Shown: positions 1-8,511 of the stretch, piece after piece
How the letters are laid out: every line of letters starts with the position of its first letter
Position numbering within the stretch: the stretch's first letter is position 1
Assembly: GCA_003021505.1 (NCBI GenBank)
Contig: PXPT01000092.1
Coordinates: 1-34,623 of the forward strand
Reading direction: 5' to 3'
Source: Cyanobacteria bacterium QS_4_48_99
GTDB lineage: Bacteria; Cyanobacteriota; Cyanobacteriia; Cyanobacteriales; Rubidibacteraceae
DNA length: 34,623 nt
The notes under the pieces: generated by a model
Told to the model about the DNA's origin: nothing
The model's input: only the letters and a program-made list of their open reading frames with translations
Databases searched by the model: none
Program-made: the position numbers and the translations under genes

Positions 1-90
1 CGGGATGAGCGGCGTGCTGATATGCACCAAGCCTTTCTCAAGCTGGGCTGCGCGCTCATCCTGTTCAACCACCTGCAGAAGTTCTGTTAG
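1..90 (+). mobile_element. C-terminal tail of a probable transposase (partial)
   Basis: Frame 1 is open from the window edge to a TAG at 88-90 and encodes about 29 residues, including RADMHQAFLKLGCALILFN. The pattern of a short charged stretch, a helix and then a Cys/Leu-rich end followed at once by the stop resembles the C-termini of cyanobacterial DDE transposases. That is family recognition from memory and no catalytic residue is visible. The rest of the gene lies to the left of the window. No terminal inverted repeat could be identified after the stop. Confidence 0.45.
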
Positions 91-95
91 GCGTT

Positions 96-464
96 CTAAG
101 GTTCTATCTTGGCTTTCTCACTTGCTTGAGAATTAGCTGCTTCCTTCTCTTCAAGCTGCTTCTCTAGCTCTTTAGTCTGCTCTGCTTGTTGTTGAGGTTG
201 GCTTTCTTCTGCTACCTCTGAACCTGCCTGGGAATTAGCTTGAGTGGTTTCACTTTCAGGAAGCATAGCTCCAGTGATCGCCCACGAGAGGGGTGCGCCA
301 ATAATGCCTACAGTTACCCACTTAATCCAATTGCCTTTTCTAGTGCTACTGTTTTTGCTAGTCAGTACAAAAGCACCAGGAGCGAGGAAAGCTCCGATAG
401 GTCCTCCAGTCACTAAACCAATAACTGAGCTGGCAAGATACTCTTACGGCTTGCTCTTAACCAT
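96..464 (-). pseudogene. Small membrane protein gene with a stop at codon 7
   Basis: The best start is ATG at 464, preceded by an AAGAAGGA-type Shine-Dalgarno sequence about 6 nt away. It reads MVKSKP and then meets a TAA (444-446). The same frame continues as EYLASSVIGLVTGG and stays open to the stop at 96. The downstream part can be read from a GTG at 413 (105 aa). It shows a Gly/Pro-rich hydrophobic N-terminal segment, a second hydrophobic stretch (WVTVGIIGAPLSWAITGAML) and a Gln/Glu/Lys-rich coiled-coil-like tail. The function is not recognised. The TAA could come from a single CAA-to-TAA change. The gene is either inactivated or re-initiates at the internal GTG. A sequencing error at one base is the other possibility. 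Confidence 0.55.
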
Positions 465-540
465 AATTTTTCCTTCTTAGTAAAGTTTATATACGTTATT
501 TTTCTGTGCGACTTTCTGATAAGTTTACCCATGCTCTGGC

Positions 541-918
541 TCAAAGTTGCACCAATTTTGTAAATGCCTCCCCGAGGTAGGTACTGCTTAGAAGAGAAGA
601 TGTTTTAGCTATGTCCTGCTCTCTACTAAAGCGGGCTAAGTTAGTAGCAAAGGCAATTTCTCCCGTTTTAGAGTTCTTTGACCAATGCCCTTCTGGATAA
701 TGTGATCGCGCCACTTTATCTCCCAGCTCCGGTGGCTGTAGACGAGTATGCTTCAGCCTTTCAATTGCAGTCAGGCGAGCGCTATGAGAGCGGCAGTGTT
801 GCTTTTGCTTTTTAGCTCGGTACCAACTGACAACACTGGTATTTATATAAAATAAAAGCTGCGATTCATGAGAGGCTGTGTGCTGAAATAAATTCAGCAC
901 CTTAAAACCCTGTCCCAA
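541..918 (-). CDS. Hypothetical protein, uncertain
   Basis: This is an open frame of 125 codons on the minus strand with no competing frame opposite it. The product is basic in the middle (YRAKKQKQHCRSHSARL) and has no predicted signal peptide or membrane segment. A stretch such as ELGDKVARSHYPEGHWSKN looks protein-like but I do not recognise a family. It sits between the decayed small membrane gene and the TPR gene, in sequence with little other coding content. It could be a real orphan gene, a relic or a chance frame. Confidence 0.3.
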   Translation of the reverse strand: MGQGFKVLNLFQHTASHESQLLFYINTSVVSWYRAKKQKQHCRSHSARLTAIERLKHTRLQPPELGDKVARSHYPEGHWSKNSKTGEIAFATNLARFSREQDIAKTSSLLSSTYLGEAFTKLVQL

Positions 919-1001
919 GGGTAATCAAGGATTATACCTTTAGGGGTCTCGCAACGTTAGCTAAAATTTAAAGGGTTGAGTGGCATTGACAGGTCGAAAA
1001 A

Positions 1002-1523
1002 GTGGGTTCCCAGAAACAAGAAGAATTCCAACAGGAATATCAAGCGGGAAAAATTGCCTTTGAGCGAGGTCAATACCGCACCAGCGTGGAGCGATTGGAG
1101 AAAGCTTGTAGCCTGGTGGCTCGTCAATCGCGCCTTGGGGGAGAAATCCGGATGTGGCTGGTTACAGCCTATCAAGCAGCAAACCAGACTCAAGAAGCGA
1201 TCGCGCTTTGTCAACAGCTTGAGCGACACTCTAACGCGGAAATTCGCAAACAGAGCAAAGAGCTACTCTACATTATTAAAGCGCCTCCCTTAAAACGACC
1301 GCAAGAATGGATGACGAAAATTCCTGACCTCTCAGCCATGCCAGAGAGCGATCCCAAAGAGCGCCGCGGCAGCGGTACAGTTAAAAGTTCCCAGAAAAAG
1401 CGCCCCACCTCCGAGCCAGAACCTCTCGATTGGAGTCAGGTTAATACCAAAGACAATCAGTTTGTCTGGGCTGCCCTGCTTGCTATCCTTGCTATCCTCG
1501 GTGGCTTGGTATGGTTGAGTTAG
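1002..1523 (+). CDS. TPR-like protein with C-terminal membrane anchor
   Basis: The product is 173 aa from a GTG at 1002. The frame has a TGA just upstream at 987-989 and no ATG near, so the GTG is the only sensible start. Residues 1-95 form paired helices of tetratricopeptide type (YQAGKIAFERGQYRTSVERL, then AYQAANQTQEAIALCQQL). A polar linker of about 55 residues follows, then one C-terminal membrane helix (WAALLAILAILGGLVWL). The architecture matches a conserved cyanobacterial family of TPR proteins of unknown role. TPRs usually serve as protein-protein docking surfaces, and the tail anchor would place the helices on the cytosolic side. The next gene starts 20 bp downstream on the same strand, so the two probably form an operon. 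Confidence 0.75.
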   Translation: MGSQKQEEFQQEYQAGKIAFERGQYRTSVERLEKACSLVARQSRLGGEIRMWLVTAYQAANQTQEAIALCQQLERHSNAEIRKQSKELLYIIKAPPLKRPQEWMTKIPDLSAMPESDPKERRGSGTVKSSQKKRPTSEPEPLDWSQVNTKDNQFVWAALLAILAILGGLVWLS

Positions 1524-1542
1524 ATTTTAGGAGTTGGAATTA

Positions 1543-2334
1543 ATGAGTTTTGCACCTCGCGCCTCACGTTCTTACCGCTCACTCTTCTTATCGCTGGTTC
1601 TGTTGGTAGCAATGCTCCTTTCTGGCTGTGTCAGCTACGACATGGGGGTGAACTTCAAGGGACTGCACCAGGGTACTTTTGTCCAGCACGTTCAATTAGG
1701 GGAGCAGCTAACTAGTTTTAGCGGTTCCGAGGCAACTCAATGGCTGCGTAGCGTCGAGCGTCGAGCCAGGCAGCTAGACGGGGAAGCAAAGCGAGTTTCT
1801 CAACAAGAGGTTATTGTCACCATTCCCTTCAGCAATGGCGAACAACTTGCATCGAAGTTCAATCAATTTTTTCATCCGAATCCCAAAACGACTGCTCAGA
1901 CAGATGCCGATTTAGTTTCACTCAGTTCGCAAATGCGCCTGAATCAAAACAACTTGCTACTGTTGCAGCGCAATCGCCTAAATTTAGATGTGGATTTACG
2001 TGCCTTGGGTGTTCTTTCTACAGAAGGTAGAGTAGTTGTGGATTCGGGTTCGCTAGCGAACTTGGAATTTAGGCTCAATACGCCTTGGGGGGCACGCAGC
2101 GTGGAGAAGGCAGCAGAAGCAATTAGCCCCGAAGTAACTCAAGGTCAGTTAGTGTGGAAACTCCAGCCTGGTCAAATTAACAAGATTGAAGCTGTTTTCT
2201 GGCTTCCCGAACCTCTGGGGATTGGTGCGGCTGTAATTGCCCTTTTGATGGTAGGAGGGTTTTCTCTCAAGTATAAGCGTTTCCCAGGGACAGCCGAGCC
2301 TACTGCGTCTTCTCCCATCACTGAGGGGCAGTAG
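1543..2334 (+). CDS. DUF3153-type lipoprotein
   Basis: The ATG at 1543 is chosen because AGGAG (1529-1533) lies 9 nt upstream. A TTG at 1534 in the same frame sits directly on the Shine-Dalgarno and is unlikely. The 263-aa product has a type II signal peptide (LSLVLLVAMLLSGC, Cys about residue 29), a soluble domain of about 190 residues, and one membrane helix near the C-terminus (LGIGAAVIALLMVGGF) followed by a basic stretch. This layout, lipid anchor plus C-terminal helix, is that of cyanobacterial DUF3153 proteins, whose function is not known. It follows the TPR membrane protein by 20 bp, so a joint role at the membrane is plausible but only inferred. Confidence 0.75.
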   Translation: MSFAPRASRSYRSLFLSLVLLVAMLLSGCVSYDMGVNFKGLHQGTFVQHVQLGEQLTSFSGSEATQWLRSVERRARQLDGEAKRVSQQEVIVTIPFSNGEQLASKFNQFFHPNPKTTAQTDADLVSLSSQMRLNQNNLLLLQRNRLNLDVDLRALGVLSTEGRVVVDSGSLANLEFRLNTPWGARSVEKAAEAISPEVTQGQLVWKLQPGQINKIEAVFWLPEPLGIGAAVIALLMVGGFSLKYKRFPGTAEPTASSPITEGQ

Positions 2335-2438
2335 GACAATTGATATTGCACGCTCATGGGATTTTAAGGTCGCAGAGGAGCAAAGGACCAGGGGGGAAAT
2401 TCATGTTGTCGGCGCTAGCCTTCCATGTGGGATAGAAA

Positions 2439-3186
2439 ATGCAATTAACCCTCGAACAAATTCTCGTTCCACCAGGACAGCAATTATTGCTAAAAGATAT
2501 TAGCTGGCAACAGTTTGAGCCCATCTTAAATGAATGGGGAGAAAGTCGTGCAGGAAGACTTTCTTACAGTAACGGATGGCTAGAGATTATGGTTCCTCTG
2601 CCAGAACCTGAGAAAGATAAAGAAATCATTGGCGATTTAGTAAAAATTATTTTAGAAGGGTTCCTGGTTGATTTTGAACCTTTGGGTTCGACAACGTTCA
2701 AAAATGAAAAAATGACTCAAGCAGTAGAACCTGATGCCTGTTTTTATATTCATGATTACGCAGCAATTATTGGCAAGGATAGAATAGAGTTAACGGTCGA
2801 TCCAATCCCCCGATTTAGCTGTCGAAATTGATGTTATTTATCGAACGCAATTTGCAAATTATTAGCTTTTGGGAATTCCTGAACTTTGGCGCTAACTCGG
2901 CAAAGGTTGCAGATTAACCTATTGCAGAAAGGACAATATATAGCAATTATCATACTGGTGAGGTACAACGAATTTTTCTCTTTTTTACTATGTAAAATGG
3001 ATAGTGAGGCAGAGTATACCTCATGAGTCTAAGAAACGCTATATCCAGTCTCGTAATAGTCCTAATTTCCCAAGTATCCCAATTGTTGACATAGTTAACC
3101 AGTATGTTGAACAAAGTCAAACTGAAGGATGGAGTCGAGTGATTAGAGTATTCAAAAGTTCGGTAAGGGAAAACTTGAGAACATAA
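2439..3186 (+). pseudogene. Decayed Uma2-family (DUF820) gene
   Basis: The N-terminal 120 codons from ATG 2439 are typical Uma2: a strand-rich start, SYSNGWLEIMVPLPEPE, then the acidic VEPDACFYI segment. At the C5 run near 2808-2812 the frame slips. The expected SPDLAVEIDV continues in another frame, with stops after ANY and after PELWR. Further on, LQINLLQKGQYIA is visible in yet another frame. The C-terminal part, NFPSIPIVDIVNQYVEQSQT, returns at about 3060-3120. At least three indels or stops therefore separate recognisable blocks. Uma2 proteins have a restriction-endonuclease-like fold and occur in many copies in cyanobacteria. An intact paralogue lies at 13032-13694. Confidence 0.8.
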
Positions 3187-3286
3187 ATTGCAAGATCCGA
3201 TCGCTCAGTAGCGCTTTCCAAAAAAAACAGTTCCTCTTCTAGATGCCAATTATCACATAAGTTAGTAGGCTAAAGCATTTGTTTTC

Positions 3287-4477
3287 TTAAGTGGCACGCC
3301 AGCTTAACTTGAGGTTAATCCAGAAATTCCAAAGTGTCACTGATACAATCGCAATCAGGTTAGCTAAAAGATAATGAAGCCCTATAATATTAAATAGTAA
3401 ATTTAATAGCAAAACATTTAGAATTAATCCCATTAAACAAACTAAATTAAATTTGAGCAACCGCTTAAAGCGTTGATTCCATCCGCTTTGTTGGCTAGAT
3501 ACATCGCTAAAAGTCCAGGTATCGTTCCAGATAAAGTTATTGATAATTGCCACTTCAGCAGCGAGAATTTTACTGCGAGTTAATCCTAAGCTCAAGGTTG
3601 AGGTGTCATGGAGTAAATAAAGGACAGCCATATCTACAAAAACCCCGCCGAGACCAACAAAACCAAAACGAATTAAACGCCCAAATTGTCCTAAAGAAAG
3701 GCGTAATCGGAGTAAGTGTCCCAGATAATCAATATAGTGCTTCCAACTTACTTTGCTATTGCCTTCTTGACGTTCTTGAAACACATAACCGACTTCGGCA
3801 ATCTGGCTAATTTTTCCTCTACTTAGTACCTCGATGAGAATTTTGTAACCGAGAGGATTCATTGTACAACCCGTGATCGCATTGCGGCGTACCATAAAGT
3901 AACCACTCATGGGGTCAGAAACGCGACCGAATATCCCCGGCAGCAGAACAAGTCCCAACAACTGCGCCCCGCGCGAGAGACTCCGCCGAAGCAAGTTCCA
4001 GTCACTCACACCCCCCTGCTCAACGTGGCGGCTGGCAACGGCTAAGTCAGCGCCTCGGTCTATTGCTACTAAAAGTTTCAATAGAATTTCGGGCGGATGC
4101 TGTAAATCGCCATCAATCGCTCCTAAAATCTGTCCATTTGCCACTTGCCAACCGCGAAGCACGGCTGTTGATAGTCCTCGCTCATTCCGACGGCGCATTA
4201 CTCGTAAATGTGGGTATTGAGGCATTAGAGACTGTGCAATCTGCCAGGTTCTATCTGGACTATTATCATCGACAACAATCAGTTCGTAGTTTTCTGGAAT
4301 CACCTCGTCTAGTACATCACTCAATACTCTAATAATTTTATTGATATTTTTACCTTCGTTGTAGGTAGGAATTACTAGTGATAAATAGACGGCGTGAGAT
4401 GGGACAGGAATTAAATCAGGAATTAAAAAAAGTCCTGATGGAGGAGGTAATAGTTCGTTAGAATATTCGTTGTTCAT
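3287..4477 (-). CDS. GT2 glycosyltransferase fused to GtrA membrane domain
   Basis: This 396-aa protein resembles polyprenol-phosphate mannosyl- or glucosyltransferases. Residues 30-245 are a GT2 domain with the nucleotide-sugar motif LSLVIPTYNEGKNI, the acidic VVDDNSPDRT, and DGDLQHPPE carrying the metal-binding Asp residues. Residues 265-395 form a GtrA-type domain with four hydrophobic helices (for example LIRFGFVGLGGVFVDMAVLY). Fusions of this type load a sugar onto a lipid carrier at the cytosolic face, and the GtrA part is thought to help flip it. The donor and acceptor cannot be read from the sequence. The start at ATG 4477 has only a weak GAGTG upstream. The gene stands alone, with a 447-bp AT-rich leader. 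Confidence 0.85.
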   Translation of the reverse strand: MNNEYSNELLPPPSGLFLIPDLIPVPSHAVYLSLVIPTYNEGKNINKIIRVLSDVLDEVIPENYELIVVDDNSPDRTWQIAQSLMPQYPHLRVMRRRNERGLSTAVLRGWQVANGQILGAIDGDLQHPPEILLKLLVAIDRGADLAVASRHVEQGGVSDWNLLRRSLSRGAQLLGLVLLPGIFGRVSDPMSGYFMVRRNAITGCTMNPLGYKILIEVLSRGKISQIAEVGYVFQERQEGNSKVSWKHYIDYLGHLLRLRLSLGQFGRLIRFGFVGLGGVFVDMAVLYLLHDTSTLSLGLTRSKILAAEVAIINNFIWNDTWTFSDVSSQQSGWNQRFKRLLKFNLVCLMGLILNVLLLNLLFNIIGLHYLLANLIAIVSVTLWNFWINLKLSWRAT

Positions 4478-4924
4478 TCACTCAGTTTGGATGGTAAAAC
4501 GCGATACTTTTTAAGCAATACGCTGAAGTTTTGTTCGCCCACGACTTTTATTCAAAACCAAAAAAGTAAAAAATTGGTAAAACTATCTAGCAGTTAATTA
4601 TTAACAAATAAGGCAGAATAGCATTGCGATAAAAGTAAACAATAAGGCGCGCATGCAAAAGGAAAACGGCACTCATTTATTAACGCTTACTACTTTGTTT
4701 TCCCCTTTCGCGCCTCTAGCCTTTTACCTTCATTGATTTCCTAACCTAGCCCAGCGGCAGCTATTTTAAAGAAATCACCTTAATCTGAACTCCTACATTT
4801 GTCGAGACTAAGTAATAAAACTTATCAAAATATTTATACTAAGTTGCGCTCGAGGCGTGTATTTTTTAGGAGGCAGGGAATAATTGCTAATAGAAAAAAG
4901 GAGCGATCACCCTAGCTAAAAACC
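4478..4924. other. Intergenic region, no gene seen
   Basis: This AT-rich spacer lies between the aminotransferase stop and the glycosyltransferase start, both on the minus strand. No open frame with a credible start, no tRNA-like fold and no clear terminator was seen. It presumably holds the glycosyltransferase promoter. Confidence 0.5.
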
Positions 4925-6127
4925 TTAAGAAGCAAGTGAGTCTGGCTGATAACAAATTCCTGCTTGTTTGAGGCGACGAAGTGCCTCTCCTAAGCGATCG
5001 CACTCGGCAATCAAACTAATCCGCACATAGCCTTCACCCGCGACACCAAAAGCATTCCCTGGTGTCACCACCACTCCAGTTTTTTGTAACGTATCGAGGG
5101 CGAAATCAGTTGAATTTACCCCAGGCGGACACTGTACCCAGAGATACATGGTTGCCTTCGATTTGGGAATCTCCCAACCCAGTTCTGCCAAGCCTTGAAT
5201 GAGAAAATCGCGGCGTTGGCGATACCGTTCCTGCACCTGCTGCACGTAGCTATCCGGCAATTCTAGGGCGGTTTGCGCTGCGGCTTGAACTGCGGCAAAA
5301 ATGCCGTAATCCATATTTGTTTTCAGAGTGCGTAGCCCTTGAATAATCTTCGAGTTGCCCACTACAAAACCAACGCGCCAGCCTGCCATGTTATACGTTT
5401 TGGATAGGGTGTGAAACTCTACGCTGATCTCCTTTGCCCCTGGAATCTCTAATAAGCTAGTGGGTTGATAGCCATCAAAAGCGAGTTCAGCGTAACACAA
5501 ATCGTGAACCAGTAGGATTTCGTGACGGCGGGCGAAGGCGACAATCTCTTCAAAGAATTCCCGCGGGGCAGTAGCAGTGGTGGGATTACTAGGATAGTTG
5601 AAATAGAGTATTTTTGCCTGCTTTGCCACCTCATCGGGAATCGCAGTTAAATCAATCAGCCAGTCTTGTTCGGGTTTGAGAATGAGATTGTGAATCTTGC
5701 CCCCAGCGATTAAAGGTCCACGAAAATGGGCAGGATAAGCGGGACTAGGGACGAGAACCAAGTCCCCAGGATTGACATAGGCAAGGGCAAGGTGAGTCAG
5801 CCCTTCTTTAGAACCAATCAGCGGCAGGGCTTCGCTATCGGCATCGAGTTGCACTGCGTAGCGGCGTTGATACCAATTGGCGATCGCGCGACGGAAATTA
5901 GCAGTCCCTTCAAAGGGAGGATAACCGTGATTGCTTGAATTTCGCATTGCTTCTGCTGCGGCATCAACTACAGGCTGAGGCGTTGCGCCATCGGGATTGC
6001 CCATCCCCAAATCAATTAAATCCAGCCCTTGTTCTCTGGCACGGGCTTTCAGTTCATCTAGGCGGGCAAAAACATAAGGCGGCAGGGCACTGAGGCGTTC
6101 GGCTGGGGTAATCCAATCTAAACTCAT
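4925..6127 (-). CDS. Class I/II PLP aminotransferase (aspartate / LL-DAP type)
   Basis: The frame runs TTG-ATG, and ATG 6127 is taken as the start, giving 400 aa. The protein has the full fold-type I aminotransferase set: the N-terminal substrate loop (IDLGMGNPDG), the YPSNPTTATAP motif with the Asn that contacts the cofactor, the Asp of HDLCYAELAFDGYQP, the Schiff-base Lys in HTLSKTYNMAGWRVGF, and the carboxylate-binding Arg in GYVRISLI. Cyanobacterial members of this group are annotated either as aspartate aminotransferase or as LL-diaminopimelate aminotransferase, and sequence reading alone does not separate the two. It is the last gene of a minus-strand series but has about 300 bp of its own leader. 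Confidence 0.85.
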   Translation of the reverse strand: MSLDWITPAERLSALPPYVFARLDELKARAREQGLDLIDLGMGNPDGATPQPVVDAAAEAMRNSSNHGYPPFEGTANFRRAIANWYQRRYAVQLDADSEALPLIGSKEGLTHLALAYVNPGDLVLVPSPAYPAHFRGPLIAGGKIHNLILKPEQDWLIDLTAIPDEVAKQAKILYFNYPSNPTTATAPREFFEEIVAFARRHEILLVHDLCYAELAFDGYQPTSLLEIPGAKEISVEFHTLSKTYNMAGWRVGFVVGNSKIIQGLRTLKTNMDYGIFAAVQAAAQTALELPDSYVQQVQERYRQRRDFLIQGLAELGWEIPKSKATMYLWVQCPPGVNSTDFALDTLQKTGVVVTPGNAFGVAGEGYVRISLIAECDRLGEALRRLKQAGICYQPDSLAS

Positions 6128-6227
6128 CAAAAAGGGATGGCAAAATACAGAGACAGAGAACTATTGTCGCACTGAGACGCAAAACTGTGGAGAGACGCAG
6201 CGCAAAATAGGAGATGAGTGATGGGAG

Positions 6228-6248
6228 GGGCAACCCAACGGGTTGCCC
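6228..6248. repeat. Perfect 9-bp hairpin
   Basis: GGGCAACCC, loop AAC, GGGTTGCCC. It lies in the leader between the aminotransferase and the small upstream gene. There is no T-run on either strand, so it is not a standard intrinsic terminator. It may be the core of a dispersed palindromic repeat. The rest of 6128-6424 shows no gene. Confidence 0.6.
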
Positions 6249-6424
6249 GTACTGATGAGTGAGAATTTCTACTCGCAAAGTAGCTTGATAAGATTGCTTT
6301 CCGTACAGGTAAATTCCCTCCCCTTTCCCCTAACGCGAAGCGTTTAACCCTTACCCTCTGAGTGAAACGCTGTACTTCATCAAGATGCAAATTGCTATAA
6401 CTGAGGGAGCGATCGCACTAGCGA

Positions 6425-6727
6425 CTAACCTCCACTCCTCGAAGAATCGAGAGACTCGCGTTGCCAACAACCATACTGCTGAGCGTAATATTCTAGAATC
6501 TCCTCAATGCGCTGCTTGCTACTAGCATCCCCATCGGCAGCATACTGTATCCACAAACCTTCTATTTGGCTTTGTTTGTAACTAAACTGCTGTGACTGCT
6601 GGGGAATCTCAGCGATTTCTACTCCTCCCACCTGCCGCAAGTGAGCTGCAATCTCCCGATACATTGCTAGGGGTAACTCAGGAAAGCAAATTTTCTCCTG
6701 CCCTCCTTCGGCTGACTTCTGCTGCAT
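6425..6727 (-). CDS. Conserved small hypothetical protein
   Basis: The product is 100 aa from ATG 6727. It is soluble and has a patterned helix-strand core: FPELPLAMYREIAAHLRQV, then GVEIAEIPQQSQQFSYKQSQ and GLWIQYAADGD, ending in a helix that includes ILEYYAQQYGCW. It looks like a short cyanobacterial conserved family, but I cannot name it. It begins 42 bp after the stop of the Pro-rich lipoprotein on the same strand, so the two are probably co-transcribed. No catalytic motif is visible. Confidence 0.65.
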   Translation of the reverse strand: MQQKSAEGGQEKICFPELPLAMYREIAAHLRQVGGVEIAEIPQQSQQFSYKQSQIEGLWIQYAADGDASSKQRIEEILEYYAQQYGCWQRESLDSSRSGG

Positions 6728-6769
6728 GCTTTCAATCCCTCCATAACTAATACCAGCACCAGCTATTTC

Positions 6770-7606
6770 TTACCTCAAATCCCTGCTTTTTGGTAAGGAA
6801 ATGGGAATAGACACCCTAGATGAGGACTCGGATTGAGCGATTCCCAACCCTGACCCGACTTGTTTGGAGACTTCCATTCCCTCCTGCTCTAGAACGACAG
6901 TTAGAGCGGCATCTTGATTCCTTTCAATCCGCTTGAATAGCACTTGTCGTTGCTCGGATAAATACAGACCCACTTGGACGTAGCGACTCGATTCTTCATT
7001 GGGAGGCTTAACAATTGCATACGCCACATCTGCTACCTCCACAACTCCGGTCACTTCTACTGCTTTCGCTAGCTCCGGTTCAAAAGGGTCCGGTGGTTCT
7101 GGAGTCAGTTTGGGACCATAATCTCCACCAGGGAGACCACCTTCATCAGAGCGCTTGGGGGATTCTGATGAAGCTGGCTTCTTCTGAGACGGTTCAGGAG
7201 AAGGTGGTGGTGACGGCGTTGGCTTCTTCTGAGACGGTTCAGGAGAAGGTGGTGGTGGCGGTGCTAGCTTCTTACTCTTCGGGGGGACTGAAAATAGGGA
7301 AAAAGGATCTTCTTGCTCCTGCGTTGAAAGATCACCTCGATCTTCTAGGTCTTGTAAGATCTCATCAGGATTAGCAGATTTTTTTAAGCCAGCAACTTTT
7401 TGAGGCGGTTGCGGCTTCTGCTGGGCTGACGGTTGCTCAGAAGGAGGCTGACTCTTTTTAGAGGCACTAGGAGATGCCTTAGAATCAGTTGGAGTTTGCT
7501 CGCTCGTGCCTTGTGTTTCCTCAGCGTCATTAAATGGTAGGAGTGAACAGCTTCCCATCAAAAGAGCGATCGCTCCTAAAAATGGCATTAGTGAAATTTT
7601 CTGCAT
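6770..7606 (-). CDS. Proline-rich lipoprotein-like secreted protein
   Basis: ATG 7606 is preferred to a TTG at 7636 because it puts the signal peptide first (MQKISLMPFLGAIALLMGSC). The Cys near residue 20 makes a plausible lipobox (MGSC). Residues 25-170 are low-complexity Ser/Pro/Lys/Gln, including two copies of a 15-residue unit containing PPSPEPSQKKP, probably a flexible cell-wall-spanning linker. Residues 180-278 form a compact domain (EVTGVVEVADVAYAIVKPP, SRYVQVGLYLSEQRQVLFKR) that looks beta-rich. It is probably a periplasmic protein tethered to a membrane, function unknown. It lies downstream of sigF and upstream of the 100-aa gene, all on one strand. Confidence 0.7.
   Translation of the reverse strand: MQKISLMPFLGAIALLMGSCSLLPFNDAEETQGTSEQTPTDSKASPSASKKSQPPSEQPSAQQKPQPPQKVAGLKKSANPDEILQDLEDRGDLSTQEQEDPFSLFSVPPKSKKLAPPPPPSPEPSQKKPTPSPPPSPEPSQKKPASSESPKRSDEGGLPGGDYGPKLTPEPPDPFEPELAKAVEVTGVVEVADVAYAIVKPPNEESSRYVQVGLYLSEQRQVLFKRIERNQDAALTVVLEQEGMEVSKQVGSGLGIAQSESSSRVSIPISLPKSRDLR
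7175..7257. repeat. 45-bp in-frame tandem repeat in the lipoprotein gene
   Basis: Two units start at 7175 and 7220. Their first 38 bp are identical. Each encodes 15 residues of the Pro-rich linker. The near identity suggests a recent duplication or ongoing copy-number change. Confidence 0.8.
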
Positions 7607-7719
7607 GACCAGTTTCTTCCACTTGGGTCGAAGCAAACACCAACTTTTAATATTACACCGAACATGGCATTAGGCGCGGTAAATTTCGATAACAAGTAAG
7701 CAATTTCCCCTTTCTAAAA

Positions 7720-8511
7720 TTAGCTTTCGGTAGCCATTGACCGCTTCAGCAAGTCCAATCCTTTTTTTAGACGGCGCGATACAGTCACGACACTAATGCC
7801 TAAAAGTTCAGCGACTTCTTTTTGGGTAAGATCTTGCAAGAAAACAAATTCCAGAACACTGCGTGTCCGGTCTTCAAGCTCAATCAGCGCTTGTTGCAGG
7901 CGAAGTTGGTCTTCTTGAGCCAACTGAAAAGTGCGATATCGAGGATCAGGGACAAGTTCTCCCAAGCTAGTGGTACTTTCCTGTTCACTCCCCATAGGCA
8001 TGTCCAGGCTCAAAGGTTCCTGATTTTGAGCAGCTAGCTTGATATCTTGCCATTCTCTCAAAGAAATCTTTAATGCTGCTGCTATCTCTGCATCAGTTGG
8101 TTGTCGGTTTAACTCCTCTCGTAAGTTCCGCGTCACTCCTCTGGCTTGTTGTCGGAGTTCTAGCCAGCGTCGCGGAATTCGGACGCTCGCACCGCGATCG
8201 CGTAAATAGTGTTGAATTTCACCGCGAATATAGGGAATGGCAAAAGAACTAAAAGCGTATCCTTTGGACAGATCGAATCGTTCAATTGCTCGGATTAAGC
8301 CAAGACAGCCCACTTGCAACAAGTCATCGTAGCTTTCTCTACACTGATTGACCCAGTGGTGTGCCTCTTTCCTAACCAATCCGAAGTTGAGTTTTACGAG
8401 TTGATTGCGTAGTTCAGCATCCTGAGATTGCTGGTATTCTCTCAACAATCGCAAGCTCCGACGCTTCAGTTCCTCAGTGACTTTTAGTTCCTCAGTGGCT
8501 AGAGTCGGCAT
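7720..8511 (-). CDS. sigF: Group 3 RNA polymerase sigma factor, SigF type
   Basis: ATG 8511 is chosen because an AAGGAA Shine-Dalgarno lies 8-9 nt upstream. The frame could extend to a TTG at 8565. The product is 263 aa. Region 2 includes YDDLLQVGCLGLIRAIERFD (core binding) and YAFSSFAIPYIRGEIQHYLR (-10 recognition). Region 3 is RQPTDAEIAAALKISLREW. Region 4 is the helix-turn-helix TQKEVAELLGISVVTVSRRL. There is no region 1.1, as expected for group 3 sigma factors of the SigF/SigB family. In cyanobacteria SigF is linked to motility, pili and stress responses. No anti-sigma factor gene is adjacent. The lipoprotein gene follows 113 bp downstream. Confidence 0.88.
   Translation of the reverse strand: MPTLATEELKVTEELKRRSLRLLREYQQSQDAELRNQLVKLNFGLVRKEAHHWVNQCRESYDDLLQVGCLGLIRAIERFDLSKGYAFSSFAIPYIRGEIQHYLRDRGASVRIPRRWLELRQQARGVTRNLREELNRQPTDAEIAAALKISLREWQDIKLAAQNQEPLSLDMPMGSEQESTTSLGELVPDPRYRTFQLAQEDQLRLQQALIELEDRTRSVLEFVFLQDLTQKEVAELLGISVVTVSRRLKKGLDLLKRSMATES

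Noticed and set aside
976-1293. 105-codon open frame overlapping the TPR gene
   Set aside because: The overlapping frame starting at 1002 has clear TPR helices and a membrane anchor. The other frame is rich in Arg/Lys without structure.
7015-7374. 119-codon plus-strand frame with an internal repeat (ASSETVQEKVVV)
   Set aside because: The repeat is only the antisense reading of the 45-bp unit in the Pro-rich lipoprotein gene.
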